DNA of 21,537 nt from positions 1 through 21,537 of the forward strand of contig JAKSKC010000015.1 of assembly GCA_024401945.1 (NCBI GenBank), read 5' to 3'. The position numbers were made by a program, and so were the translations under genes. The notes under the pieces are model-generated. The model worked only from the letters and a program-made list of their open reading frames with translations. It ran no database searches and was not told the origin of the DNA. Each line of letters starts with the position of its first letter. Positions within the stretch are counted from its first letter, which is position 1. This document shows positions 1 to 8,686 of the stretch, in pieces. This DNA is from Bacteroidales bacterium. Its GTDB lineage: Bacteria > Bacteroidota > Bacteroidia > Bacteroidales > UBA932.

Positions 1-472
1 TCCTGGCCAGCGTGCTGTCGGCATAGAACATACTGAAATCAACCGATTCGGGAAGCCGTGGAAAGAACTTGTTACTGCCGTTGTAGCTGATTATGAAGCC
101 GTTGTCATCCATCACCCCGTCCGATATCGTTAACCTGAAGTCATCCGCCTCCGAATACGTCCAGGTCGAATCCACCGTGGTGAAATGCCCTGTGGGAAGC
201 AGCTGTCCCTTCATCATCTGTTCCGCTATCGGACCCAGGAGACCGGCAGGGTCGCGCAGGGCGATTTCGGAGAATACGTGCCTGACAAAAAAGAAGTTGA
301 AATCAAGGTTGAGTGTCGCCAGCGTTTCCAGCATCGCCTCCTCGAACTCCTTTGCGGGGATGGGTTCCCCGGGCAGGTCAGCCGGATCCGCTTTTTGAGG
401 AACTTCCGTTTTTGTGCAGGAAACCGCGATGCAGCATCCGAGCACAAGCATATATCTGATTATTCTATGCAT
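1..472 (-). CDS. lipoprotein of unknown family, C-terminus beyond window edge
   Basis: The reading frame is open from an ATG at 472 to the left edge, giving 157 codons of an incomplete protein. The N-terminus is a lipoprotein signal: basic residues (MHRIIRY), a short hydrophobic stretch, then AVSC with the acceptor Cys at residue 19. The mature part is predicted to be anchored in the outer membrane. The next in-frame ATG (451) would remove the basic residues, so 472 is preferred. The start lies 13 bases inside the end of the DUF4249 gene, so translation is probably coupled and this is the third gene of the TonB receptor operon. I do not recognise the family; the visible part is mixed polar sequence rich in Phe, Asp and Ser. 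Position suggests an accessory surface lipoprotein of the uptake system, which is inference only. Confidence 0.75.
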   Translation of the reverse strand, partial: MHRIIRYMLVLGCCIAVSCTKTEVPQKADPADLPGEPIPAKEFEEAMLETLATLNLDFNFFFVRHVFSEIALRDPAGLLGPIAEQMMKGQLLPTGHFTTVDSTWTYSEADDFRLTISDGVMDDNGFIISYNGSNKFFPRLPESVDFSMFYADSTLAR

Positions 473-1302
473 ACCCTATATTCATTTATCCCGTAGCCGG
501 CCCAGTATCCGAGACCTCCTTCGACATTGCCGTAGCAGTTCCCGAAATACATCACTATCGGCATTATGCTGCTCATCGAGTTCTCCTCGAAATTCTTCCA
601 GAACGAATAGGAGACCGCGTCGCAGGTGGCGAACTTCACGTCGACGGTTTCGCCCTCCTTGTAATATATCTCACTGAATATCTGCGGCAGATGCGCGCTC
701 CTGTTTACGAACACGTCGAAATTGTAATCCCCGCAGGTGCCTTCGAAATCCCCGAGGTAGGCCGGACCGTAGCTCCCGCCCTCTTCAACCACCCTCGTGA
801 AGAACTTGTAGTACTCCTTCCTGTCAGGGTTGTCGCGGAAACGCGCCTTAATCGTGAACAGCGTGTCGGAAGCCTCCGACTGTATCACCGTGAGTTCATC
901 CAGTTCCCTCGGTTCCGGAATGACTGTGGTGGCGGTTGCGGTCTTGCCGTCCCATTCCACACGGAGGGTGTATTCCTCCCCGGGCTCGCCGATGATCCGG
1001 CCGCTCGTGAAATAGTTCCTTAGAAAATATGAATCCGACAGCCTCGCGGACAGGGGATAGACCGTCCCGTCGTGCTCCACCGTAACCTTGGCATAGCGCA
1101 GGATATTGTCGGCCAGGTCCGTTATGTAACGGTGTTCCCCGCTGGCTTCGATGGACGAGGACACCAGCACCACCGGTGCCTTGCCCGATTCTATCCAGCC
1201 TTCGACCACGAGCTGTGAATCTCCGGCCCTGGCCGGTCCCTCCTTCGTGCAGGATACGAGGGAGACAAGCAGTGTCAGCAGTATGATGAATCTTCTATAC
1301 AT
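460..1302 (-). CDS. DUF4249-family lipoprotein
   Basis: A 280-residue protein with a clear lipoprotein signal: MYRRF, a hydrophobic run, and the lipobox LVSC with Cys18. The mature region begins with a beta-rich segment (LVVEGWIESGKAPVVLVSSS) followed by a part with a predicted Ig-like strand pattern (YTLRVEWDGKTATATTVIPEP), which is how DUF4249 proteins of Bacteroidetes begin. The C-terminal half contains conserved-looking aromatic and cysteine positions (FEGTCGDYNFD, FGNCYGNVEGGLGYWAGYG). The gene starts four bases after the stop of the TonB-dependent receptor, and such pairs are common in this phylum. The protein is probably a surface-exposed partner of the receptor, comparable in position to SusD but unrelated in sequence. 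The ligand is unknown. The family name rests on recognition of the fold pattern, not on a search. Confidence 0.8.
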   Translation of the reverse strand: MYRRFIILLTLLVSLVSCTKEGPARAGDSQLVVEGWIESGKAPVVLVSSSIEASGEHRYITDLADNILRYAKVTVEHDGTVYPLSARLSDSYFLRNYFTSGRIIGEPGEEYTLRVEWDGKTATATTVIPEPRELDELTVIQSEASDTLFTIKARFRDNPDRKEYYKFFTRVVEEGGSYGPAYLGDFEGTCGDYNFDVFVNRSAHLPQIFSEIYYKEGETVDVKFATCDAVSYSFWKNFEENSMSSIMPIVMYFGNCYGNVEGGLGYWAGYGINEYRVCIE

Positions 1303-1306
1303 CCTT

Positions 1307-3322
1307 TCAGAATTTGCAGTAGTAACTGATCGAAGGCATCACCGGTATCGCGATGTATGCCGGCTTGTAGGAATATGTCCCGTCCTGCGTGAATGCAAGA
1401 TAGTACATATATTGGTTTTTTCTGGCCGTCACATTGAAAACCGACACGTTTATGCCGTGCTGGTAACGGCTCCGGCTCTTGAAATTGTAGTTTGCCGAAA
1501 GGTCGAGCCTCAGGTAGGGGGCGAGCCTTGAAGAGTTGAACTCCTGATAGTCGGCAATGATCTTCTCGGCAATCAGATAATATGAGTTCACGGCGGTGTA
1601 CGGCACTCCGGAGGCCAGGACAAAGGAACCTCCGAGTTCGAAGCTGCCGATCTTCCAGGACACCACGGCGTTGAATTCGTGGATCCTTTCGTACGAGGCG
1701 GGGAAGACTGCCGGATAACCCTTCCTGTCCGTTTCCCTCAGGGCCCGTCCGAACGAGTAGCTGATCCATCCCGTCAGGTTCCCGGAATTCTTTGACAGCA
1801 TCAGATTGGCTCCGTAGTTGTATCCGGTGGTCGGAAGCAGGAAGTTCTCCAGCTTGTAGTCATCGGCTATGAAGTCGAAAAGGAAGCCGTTGAACTCCAC
1901 TTGGTTGAGGAGCCTCTTCCAATATGCCTGGGTCGTGAGGGAAATGCCGCCTCCGAGGAAGTCGACCGTGTGCGAGAGGTCAACGAAGAACGATTCCTGA
2001 GGGTCGACATAGTGCCCGGACGCAATCCAGAACCTTACCGGGACTCCGGATGAGAACAGACCTGTCTGCGAATAGTACTGGTGTTTGCGTCCTCCCTTGA
2101 GCGAGATTTTCCCGCCGCTGTACAGGTTGTACTGCATGGACACTTCCGGGTCGGCATCGAAATAGAACCTGTCATATCCCAGTTCCTTGTATCCCGAGAG
2201 CCTCAATGAAGGGGTGATGGAGAAATCGCCGGCGGTGAAGCGCTTCGCAACTTTGGCGCTCGCCAGGAGCGACTGCTGGATTTCCTGGGTGCCTCCCGTC
2301 CTGTAGGTGAAGTCCGTGACAGGGTTCTGGGGGAGGATGTTGAAATAGGAGATATCCGCCTCCGCCTTGAAATCCAGAGGAAGGCTGAGGTCGCTCTTCC
2401 ATCCTGTTTCATATATGTGCGAAGGCATCCTGCCGTGGATCATCTGCTGGTCCATCGCGTACTTCTTGTCGTGCCCCGTGACGTATATCTGATGCTCTGA
2501 ACGGACTTTCTCCCCCTTGCGTTTCCATCTGATGTTGCACATTCCCTGCATCCAGCTGCCGTCCATCCCGAATCCGTACATTTCCGAATACAGGCCGGGC
2601 CTGTCCGAGGAGAAGAAGATGTTTGCGTCAATGGAGTTCCTTTCGTCCGGTTTCCAGAGCAGCCCCGCATTGCAGTCGGTAAAATCGTAATTGATCGGGT
2701 TCCCTCCGAATTCCAGCAGGTTCCTGTAGAACACGTTGATCAGTGACTGGCGTGCGGAGAGAGTGAATGCGAACTTGTCCCCTACAGGCACGCTGACGGT
2801 ACCTCTCAGCGCTATCAGTCCGAGCGAGAAATCACCGTTGACCTGGCGGGTCAGCGTGTCGGCCGGTTCGTACGAGAGGGCTCCTCCTATGTGGTTGTCT
2901 CCGGATTCGAAATCAAGCTTCGAACTCTTGAAATGATTGTTGTTGATGATGGGGAAGAAACCTATCATCCTCGGGAGGACGAAAACGGGGGCTCCCGCTA
3001 TCGAGATGCTGTTGTGCGAATCATCGCATCCCTGCACGTAGAGTCCGTACTGCGCCCCTCCTGTAGTCTGCACCCCCGGAAGGGACTGGGCCAGTCTTAC
3101 CGGGTCGCTCTCTCCAAGAAGCTTGGGATAACTCTGAATGGATTTTGGTGTGAACGTGATCCCCGTGACTGCGTTTCCCTTTATCGGGGAGGTGTTCCTC
3201 CGCTGCACCACAGTGACTCCTGACAATTCCATAGTGGCGGTATCCGTCTGGGCCGCCATCATATGTGGAAAACAAATGCCGGCGACAACCAGCAGTATGT
3301 ATCCTGCTCTAACCATCTGCAT
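1307..3322 (-). CDS. TonB-dependent outer membrane receptor
   Basis: A 671-residue outer-membrane active transporter. The N-terminus carries a Sec signal peptide ending near HMMAAQ. A plug domain follows directly (about residues 30-155), with NTSPIKGNAVTGITFTPKSI, QSLPGVQT and FESGDNHIGGALSYEPADTL recognisable as plug segments. The remainder is alternating aromatic beta-barrel sequence ending in a terminal Phe (SISYYCKF), the usual barrel assembly signal. There is no carboxypeptidase-like N-terminal domain and no SusD gene beside it, so it is not a classical Sus system. It heads an operon with the DUF4249 lipoprotein and one more lipoprotein. The frame stays open to a TTG at 3337, but an exact TAAATTTG promoter element lies at 3325-3332, so ATG 3322 or ATG 3316 is more likely; I use 3322. 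Substrate unknown. Confidence 0.88.
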   Translation of the reverse strand: MQMVRAGYILLVVAGICFPHMMAAQTDTATMELSGVTVVQRRNTSPIKGNAVTGITFTPKSIQSYPKLLGESDPVRLAQSLPGVQTTGGAQYGLYVQGCDDSHNSISIAGAPVFVLPRMIGFFPIINNNHFKSSKLDFESGDNHIGGALSYEPADTLTRQVNGDFSLGLIALRGTVSVPVGDKFAFTLSARQSLINVFYRNLLEFGGNPINYDFTDCNAGLLWKPDERNSIDANIFFSSDRPGLYSEMYGFGMDGSWMQGMCNIRWKRKGEKVRSEHQIYVTGHDKKYAMDQQMIHGRMPSHIYETGWKSDLSLPLDFKAEADISYFNILPQNPVTDFTYRTGGTQEIQQSLLASAKVAKRFTAGDFSITPSLRLSGYKELGYDRFYFDADPEVSMQYNLYSGGKISLKGGRKHQYYSQTGLFSSGVPVRFWIASGHYVDPQESFFVDLSHTVDFLGGGISLTTQAYWKRLLNQVEFNGFLFDFIADDYKLENFLLPTTGYNYGANLMLSKNSGNLTGWISYSFGRALRETDRKGYPAVFPASYERIHEFNAVVSWKIGSFELGGSFVLASGVPYTAVNSYYLIAEKIIADYQEFNSSRLAPYLRLDLSANYNFKSRSRYQHGINVSVFNVTARKNQYMYYLAFTQDGTYSYKPAYIAIPVMPSISYYCKF

Positions 3323-3324
3323 TA

Positions 3325-3332
3325 CAAATTTA
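3325..3332 (-). promoter_or_regulatory. candidate -7 element for the receptor operon
   Basis: TAAATTTG on the minus strand matches the Bacteroidetes -7 consensus TAnnTTTG exactly. Transcription would begin around 3318-3321, leaving almost no leader before ATG 3316. No TTTG sits 19-21 bases upstream, so the -33 half is missing. The site could also be a chance match in AT-rich DNA. Confidence 0.4.
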
Positions 3333-3375
3333 GTCAATTGTTCAATTCAATCGCTCCGTATTCAAGTTAAAAGAC

Positions 3376-3383
3376 TAACTTTG
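3376..3383 (+). promoter_or_regulatory. candidate -7 element for cstA
   Basis: TAACTTTG matches TAnnTTTG exactly and lies 25 bases before the cstA ATG, implying a leader of about 20 bases, normal for this phylum. No clear -33 TTTG is present at the expected distance. It sits in the 86-base divergent gap shared with the receptor operon. Confidence 0.55.
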
Positions 3384-3408
3384 TCATCCAAATAAACGAC
3401 TTTCTCGA

Positions 3409-4911
3409 ATGTACTCTTTTCTTATTTGCCTTTGCGCCCTTATTCTGGGCTACATCTTCTATGGCAGGTTCGTTGACAGGGTGTTCGGACCGGATCCCAA
3501 CCATCTTACACCTGCGCTGAAGCATCCGGACGGAGTGGACAACGTGCCGCTTCCGACCTGGAAGGTCTTTATGATCCAGTTCCTGAACATTGCGGGGACG
3601 GGACCGATCTTCGGAGCGATAATGGGTGCAAAATTCGGGCCTGCTTCGTTTTTATGGATAGTTCTCGGCAGCATATTAGCCGGCGGAGTGCACGATTACT
3701 TCAGCGGAATGCTGAGCGTAAGGCATAACGGATTCTCCCTGCCGAGGATAGTGGGACACTATCTGGGCAAGAGAACCAAGAAGTTCATGCGTCTCTTCTC
3801 CCTCCTTCTCCTGCTGCTTGTGGGTGCGGTCTTCGTATTCAGCCCTGCACTTATCCTCGGAGATATGGTCGGTGGAGGAAGCGACCTTGCCGTGATGCTC
3901 TGGGTCGTAGTCATATTCCTTTATTATCTGTTCGCGACCATTCTTCCTATTGACAAGCTCATCGGACGCATATATCCCCTTTTCGCAATGGCGCTGCTGT
4001 TCATGGCCTTCGGCCTTATGGTATGCCTCATTGTCAAATGGCCTTCAATCCCTGAGATATGGCAGGGACGCGGAAGCCTTGGAGAAGCCAGGGACATACC
4101 TGGAATGGCTTCCCAGGACATCTTCCCGTGCATGCTCATAACCATAGCCTGCGGAGCCATAAGCGGTTTCCACTCCACACAGTGTCCTATAATGGCGCGC
4201 TGCATCAAGAGTGAGAAACTCGGCCGCCCGGTGTTCTACGGCTCCATGATAATGGAAGGAATCGTGGCTCTGGTCTGGGCTGCAATCTCTTCATACTTCT
4301 TCTTCTCCGGCGGTGCTGCCGAGATGGGCTCTGACCTCACGGCGGACGCTCCGGTCGTTGTAACCAAGGTGTCCAGTGCATGGCTCGGCGTAATCGGAGG
4401 CATACTCGCGATTATAGGTGTCGTCGTGGCCCCGATCACGAGCGGTGACACCGCGTTCAGAAGCGCGAGACTCATCCTGGCCGAATACATCAACGTCGAC
4501 CAGAAGCCGAAGAAGAACAGAATCTACCTGGCGTTACCTCTCTTCGCTTTCACTGCCATCCTCCTGTGGTTCAACATAACGGATGAAGACGGATTCAACA
4601 TCATCTGGAGGTACTTCGGATGGGCGAACCAGTCACTTGCCTGCTTCACGCTGTGGACGGCGACCGTATACCTGGTGCTCCGTAAAAAGGGCAATTATTA
4701 CCTTATCAGTATGATTCCTGCCTCCATAATGAACTCAGTCTGCGTTGCGTTCATCTGCACGGCCAAGATAGGCTTCAATATGCCATCGCAGTATTCATAC
4801 TTCATCGCCCTGATAACATTCATAGTAAGCGTGACTATGTTCTACGCCTGGAAGTACAACATCGAGAAGAAGAATGCGGGAGTCAGGATAATGAGACATC
4901 AGAACAGATAA
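3409..4911 (+). CDS. cstA: CstA-family carbon starvation carrier
   Basis: A 500-residue polytopic inner-membrane protein, hydrophobic along most of its length. Family hallmarks are FLNIAGTGPIFGAI (residues 58-71), GGVHDYFSGMLSVRHNG (92-108), the inner repeat SGFHSTQCPIMARCI, and VVAPITSGDTAFRSAR. CstA relatives in enterobacteria have been linked to peptide and pyruvate uptake during carbon limitation; this homologue's substrate cannot be read from sequence. It is shorter than the roughly 700-residue E. coli proteins and lacks their long C-terminal extension, which fits many Bacteroidetes and Gram-positive members. The stop codon shares its last base with the ATG of the glycerate kinase gene (TAATG), so the two are very likely translated together, pointing to a shared role in three-carbon acid use. 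Confidence 0.92.
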   Translation: MYSFLICLCALILGYIFYGRFVDRVFGPDPNHLTPALKHPDGVDNVPLPTWKVFMIQFLNIAGTGPIFGAIMGAKFGPASFLWIVLGSILAGGVHDYFSGMLSVRHNGFSLPRIVGHYLGKRTKKFMRLFSLLLLLLVGAVFVFSPALILGDMVGGGSDLAVMLWVVVIFLYYLFATILPIDKLIGRIYPLFAMALLFMAFGLMVCLIVKWPSIPEIWQGRGSLGEARDIPGMASQDIFPCMLITIACGAISGFHSTQCPIMARCIKSEKLGRPVFYGSMIMEGIVALVWAAISSYFFFSGGAAEMGSDLTADAPVVVTKVSSAWLGVIGGILAIIGVVVAPITSGDTAFRSARLILAEYINVDQKPKKNRIYLALPLFAFTAILLWFNITDEDGFNIIWRYFGWANQSLACFTLWTATVYLVLRKKGNYYLISMIPASIMNSVCVAFICTAKIGFNMPSQYSYFIALITFIVSVTMFYAWKYNIEKKNAGVRIMRHQNR

Positions 4912-6029
4912 TGAAGATTGTAGTAGCATCCGATTCGTTCAAGGGATGCCTGAGCTCTGAAGATATAGGCTCGGCAGCCCGTTCTTCCATCCTGGAACTT
5001 CATCCGGACTGGGAGGTCGTGCCCGTCCAGGTGGCCGACGGAGGGGAGGGAACTGTGGACGCTGTCGTATCCGGGTGCGGCGGCAGCAAGATCGGCATCG
5101 AGGTCTGTGACCCGCTGATGCGGCGTATAAGGGCCTCTTACGGCTATGTGCCGGACCGCAGGCTTGCGGTCCTCGAGATGTCCGCCGCGAGCGGACTGTC
5201 GCTTCTGTCGGAGGAAGAACGCAATCCTGCCGTCGCCAACACTTTCGGGACGGGCCAGATGATCCTGGACGCCGTCGGACGCGGCTGCAGGGATATCCTG
5301 ATGGGTATCGGCGGCAGCGCCACCAACGACGGAGGCCTGGGGATGCTATGCGCCCTCGGCTTCAGATTCCTGGACAAGGACGGGAACGAACTGCCGGGAA
5401 CAGGGGAGTCACTCGGGAAGATAGTATCAGTGGATGCCGGGAACGTACCGGAAGCGGTGCTCGAAACTAGGTTCAGGGTTGCCTGTGACGTGGATACTCC
5501 CTTCTGTGGAAGGAACGGTGCGGCGTATGTCTTCGCGCCCCAGAAAGGCGCCGATGCTGAAATGGTGCGGACCCTCGACGAGGCTATGTGCAGCTTCGCC
5601 GGTCTGGTGCTCAGTGACTACGGCATAGATCTCAGGATCACCCCGGGCACCGGTGCGGCCGGCGGATTGGGCGCGGCCCTCCTGGTGTTCCTCAAGGCCG
5701 AACTTCTCCACGGCATAGAGATGATACTCGACGCCATCGGCTTCGACAGCATCATCGAAGGTGCTGACCTTATAATTACGGGGGAGGGCAGCATAGACAG
5801 CCAGACCCTCAAGGGAAAGACTCCTTTCGGTGTGCTCAAGGCGGCGCGCAAAAAGGGAATCCCTGTCGTCGCCCTTTGTGGAAAGTGCTCGGACAGGGAT
5901 CTTCTCATGTCCGCCGGATTCACCGATATCAGGGTGATCTCACCGGCCGATATGCCTTTGGAAGAGGCTATGAAACCTGAAACCGCCAGCGGAAATGTCC
6001 GTATGGCGGTCTCAGAAATAATCAGCTGA
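4911..6029 (+). CDS. glycerate kinase (GlxK/GarK family)
   Basis: A 372-residue cytosolic enzyme predicted to phosphorylate D-glycerate with ATP, usually to 2-phosphoglycerate, which enters lower glycolysis. Family motifs are present in order: SDSFKG (7-12), ADGGEGTVDAV (42-52), NPAVANTFGTGQMI (105-118), GIGGSATNDGGLGML (132-146), FAPQKGA (208-214), PGTGAAGGLG (245-254) and ITGEGSIDSQTLKGKTP (289-305). The length matches the family. It is the second gene of a two-gene unit with cstA (one-base overlap) and converges on the large lipoprotein gene to its right after 23 bases. GlxK and GarK cannot be told apart from this sequence. No hydroxypyruvate reductase or glyoxylate carboligase gene is visible nearby, so the glycerate source is open. 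Confidence 0.93.
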   Translation: MKIVVASDSFKGCLSSEDIGSAARSSILELHPDWEVVPVQVADGGEGTVDAVVSGCGGSKIGIEVCDPLMRRIRASYGYVPDRRLAVLEMSAASGLSLLSEEERNPAVANTFGTGQMILDAVGRGCRDILMGIGGSATNDGGLGMLCALGFRFLDKDGNELPGTGESLGKIVSVDAGNVPEAVLETRFRVACDVDTPFCGRNGAAYVFAPQKGADAEMVRTLDEAMCSFAGLVLSDYGIDLRITPGTGAAGGLGAALLVFLKAELLHGIEMILDAIGFDSIIEGADLIITGEGSIDSQTLKGKTPFGVLKAARKKGIPVVALCGKCSDRDLLMSAGFTDIRVISPADMPLEEAMKPETASGNVRMAVSEIIS

Positions 6030-6052
6030 ATTTCCCAGCTTCCTTCATCATA

Positions 6053-8494
6053 TTATTCGATGTACTTGTAGATATAGAGGTCTGCTGCGAAGTAGTCAAC
6101 GAGGTCGCTTATGCTGGCGTTCTGGCCAATGTAGCTGATGATGTTGAGCAACCAGGCGTATTCACTGTCCTGACCGATATATGCAACAAGTTCCGCAATG
6201 CTCTCGAAGTTGTCGAGGATCATCATATTGACGTATGAGTATCTCCTTGTGATCTTGCTGTAATAGAGATCGGCTCCGATTGCGCTGTTCTTGCTGACGG
6301 CGCTCCTGATGGATGCGGTACCGTCCTCTGCGAACGTGATGCTGTGAGGGATGGTGGCAATCTTGTTGAACCAGCTTCCGATCTGGGTGAGGCTGAGCCC
6401 CTCGAGGTTCACGTCCGAGAACGCGATCTTGTATTCAGGGATGATGACACTCTGACCGGCAACTTCGGTAGTGGCCGTAAGGTCGCAGTACATATACTTG
6501 TCGACGGATACAGGCTTGATCGTATATCCTCCGTTCAATCCCACGAGGGAGGCTATCGTTGAGAAGAATCCCTTGTCGATGATCACCTGGTTGGCATTGA
6601 TGGCATCAAGGGACTTGATCCTGTCGCCGTTGTCATAGACAGGGTTTGAGAATATATTGGAGAGCGTGTTGATGTCGTAGTCGTAGGTCTCCTCATCGCT
6701 GGCATTGAATGCGTGGTAACCCTTGATTCCGAGAATCTCGGTCTTTGAAACGATGATGTACTTGTCCCCGTTGGTGATGTCGCCGGCGTTGGTCACTCTC
6801 TGGTAATAAGGTTCCGAAATCACGATCTGGTATGAAGCGCTGGCTCCGCGGAATTCAGCCGTGTTGGCTGCAGTGGCGGTGATGGTTACAGTGCCCTGCT
6901 TGAGGATCGTGATCTTCCCTTCGTTGTCCACGGTGGCGACTGAAGTGTCTGAAGACGTGAACGTGAGAAGGTCCGGCTGATATTTGGAAGGGGATGAGAA
7001 CGGCTGCCCTTCATAGGTGCCGCCGATCCGGTACTTGTCGTCCGCAATGGTCCAGTGCACGGTCTCGTTGTCGTAGGCGAGGATCTGGCTCTGCCTTCCG
7101 GAATCGTTGTACCTGAAGAGGTAGACCCTGCTGGTCTGGTCTGACGAGTATGAGAAGGCGTTTCCGCTGTAACCGAGATAAGTCCTGTCCTTTCCGTTGA
7201 ACGAGGTCATCTGCACACCGTTGTCGTAGGCGAACATATGGTAGTAGTATGTCCTGTTGAGGATTGTTCCCGTGTAGTTGTTGTTGTCAGTGGTGATGCC
7301 GTTCTTGTCGTAGAGGTACTTGATGTCACCTCCGATGAGCCCGAAGAATATTCCTGCGCTTCCGGTCTTGACATTCCACAGCGTGGCTCCGTTTTCGGTC
7401 TTGCCGCTGTTGGAGATATCCCAGGAGCAGGCGTCAATCGCGTCGTTGGCTGCAATCATAAGCCTCCCGCCGAAATTGGTTACCGTTACGTCCTTGGCGT
7501 ATCCGTTGCCCTTGTCGCCGGCGTTGAGGATCCTGGCGCTGCCTGCCATGCAGCTGTTGGCGATGACATATGTTCCCTCCCAGTTCGAAGGGTCTGATGT
7601 CACCAGTTCGTAGCGCTGCTCCGGAAGTGACTGAGCGCCGAGGTCCACCTTGATGTTCCTCAGTTTGTCGAAGTTGAACTTGAGAGCGGCAGCCTTGTCG
7701 GCGGGGGACTCCTTGAAGTAAATGGTATTGTCTGTAACTACGTTGACTGCGAATGTCCCCGGTTTTACCGCACGGCTTGTGAAGTAGGCGATGAACTTTC
7801 CTTCGGATGATACGGTGTTGTTTTCGCTGAATTCGAGGGTGATCTTGTTGGAACCTTCCTCGGCATAGCCTGCGAATTCATTGTTGACGAGCTTTTTGAG
7901 AGGGCCCGCGATGTTGTTGGTTGCGCAGATCTCGATCATCTCGACTTTCTCTCCCGGTACGAGTCCTGAAAGCTCGAGCCTTGAAATGGCCACGGCACGG
8001 GCGAACTTCATCTCCACGCTTGAAGGACGGATGTCCTTCTTGGAGGACGAGCCGATGAGGATGTCTGCAGCAGGGTCGAACGAGGTTGCCGCAGGGTACT
8101 GCACTGCAGGGACCGTGGCGATGCCGTCAGCGTAATGACCCGCTATGATGGCGCTGTAGGTGAACCCGCTGAGGCTGACTCCCAGCCCTGAGAAGGAAGC
8201 GGACATCTCGGCGCCGGCGCCGTTGTCAGTGATGCTGATCTTGGCCTTGCTTCCTTCCGAACCGTTCTCGAAGAGATGCACGAATGAATTGTCCGTATTG
8301 TTCCAGGTGATTGCTATATCCTCGCCGTTGACCTCGATCGTGGTCTTGGTCAGGCTGTTTGCAGTCCTGAAACTGATTTCCTTGGTTTCCTCCTGAGGCT
8401 CCGGTTCCGGTTCAGGATTGATTACCGGAACACAGGAAACGGCCGCGAACATTACAGCTGCGGCACTGGCGATAATTGAATTGATCCTTTTCAT
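6053..8494 (-). CDS. large surface lipoprotein: fimbrillin-like domain plus bacterial Ig-like (BIG2) domain
   Basis: An 813-residue lipoprotein with signal MKRINSIIAS and lipobox AVSC (Cys21), followed by a Pro/Glu linker (PEPEPEPQEE). Residues about 38-290 resemble fimbrillin-type domains: a TKTTIEV strand, a W-NNTDN turn, then long beta-rich repeats. Residues about 294-463 form a beta-rich module beginning YELVTSDPSNWEGTYVIANS. Residues about 470-560 are a BIG2-type domain (LTFTSSDTSVATVDNEGKI, QGTVTITATA). Residues 563-813 open with YYQRVTNAGDITNGDKYIIV, so the module at 294 appears again. The C-terminus is Tyr/Ile rich (DLYIYKYIE). It is probably surface-exposed and adhesive or structural; no catalytic motif is seen. 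It starts 12 bases after the small peptide gene and is probably co-transcribed with it. Confidence 0.8.
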   Translation of the reverse strand: MKRINSIIASAAAVMFAAVSCVPVINPEPEPEPQEETKEISFRTANSLTKTTIEVNGEDIAITWNNTDNSFVHLFENGSEGSKAKISITDNGAGAEMSASFSGLGVSLSGFTYSAIIAGHYADGIATVPAVQYPAATSFDPAADILIGSSSKKDIRPSSVEMKFARAVAISRLELSGLVPGEKVEMIEICATNNIAGPLKKLVNNEFAGYAEEGSNKITLEFSENNTVSSEGKFIAYFTSRAVKPGTFAVNVVTDNTIYFKESPADKAAALKFNFDKLRNIKVDLGAQSLPEQRYELVTSDPSNWEGTYVIANSCMAGSARILNAGDKGNGYAKDVTVTNFGGRLMIAANDAIDACSWDISNSGKTENGATLWNVKTGSAGIFFGLIGGDIKYLYDKNGITTDNNNYTGTILNRTYYYHMFAYDNGVQMTSFNGKDRTYLGYSGNAFSYSSDQTSRVYLFRYNDSGRQSQILAYDNETVHWTIADDKYRIGGTYEGQPFSSPSKYQPDLLTFTSSDTSVATVDNEGKITILKQGTVTITATAANTAEFRGASASYQIVISEPYYQRVTNAGDITNGDKYIIVSKTEILGIKGYHAFNASDEETYDYDINTLSNIFSNPVYDNGDRIKSLDAINANQVIIDKGFFSTIASLVGLNGGYTIKPVSVDKYMYCDLTATTEVAGQSVIIPEYKIAFSDVNLEGLSLTQIGSWFNKIATIPHSITFAEDGTASIRSAVSKNSAIGADLYYSKITRRYSYVNMMILDNFESIAELVAYIGQDSEYAWLLNIISYIGQNASISDLVDYFAADLYIYKYIE

Positions 8495-8506
8495 TCTTCC
8501 TGCAGG

Positions 8507-8659
8507 TTAAAAGTCATAATCATCATCCCAACCCGGATCCACTCCCGGCTCTCCGTCTCCACCGTATGACGGACTGCTGCAAAGAACTTTTTCCGCGTTC
8601 AATTCCACAACGCGTACTTCGGGGGAGAGATATACCCCCAATTTCTGATTTTTGATCAT
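8507..8659 (-). CDS. 50-residue leader-like small protein, possible modified-peptide precursor
   Basis: A 50-codon frame from ATG 8659 to a TAA stop. The N-terminal half (MIKNQKLGVYLSPEVRVVEL) is the kind of PEV/VEL leader seen in many short Bacteroidales proteins. The second half follows a VLCSS sequence (Cys27, Ser28, Ser29) and is Gly/Asp/Pro rich, ending in DDDYDF. There is no signal peptide. A TTG at 8689 would extend it by ten codons, but an exact TACATTTG promoter element at 8687-8694 overlaps that TTG, so ATG 8659 is chosen. The gene lies 45 bases beyond the stop of the serine hydrolase and 12 bases before the large lipoprotein. Leader/core architecture next to a PqqD/peptidase/kinase/exporter cassette makes a precursor role possible but unproven. 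Confidence 0.55.
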   Translation of the reverse strand: MIKNQKLGVYLSPEVRVVELNAEKVLCSSPSYGGDGEPGVDPGWDDDYDF

Positions 8660-8686
8660 TAAGCCTTGATTATTGTGTATAACTGA

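Noticed and set aside
6024..6040. Hairpin AGCTG/CAGCT between glycerate kinase and the large lipoprotein as terminator
   Set aside because: The stem is only five base pairs, starts in the stop region of the kinase gene, and no T-run follows.
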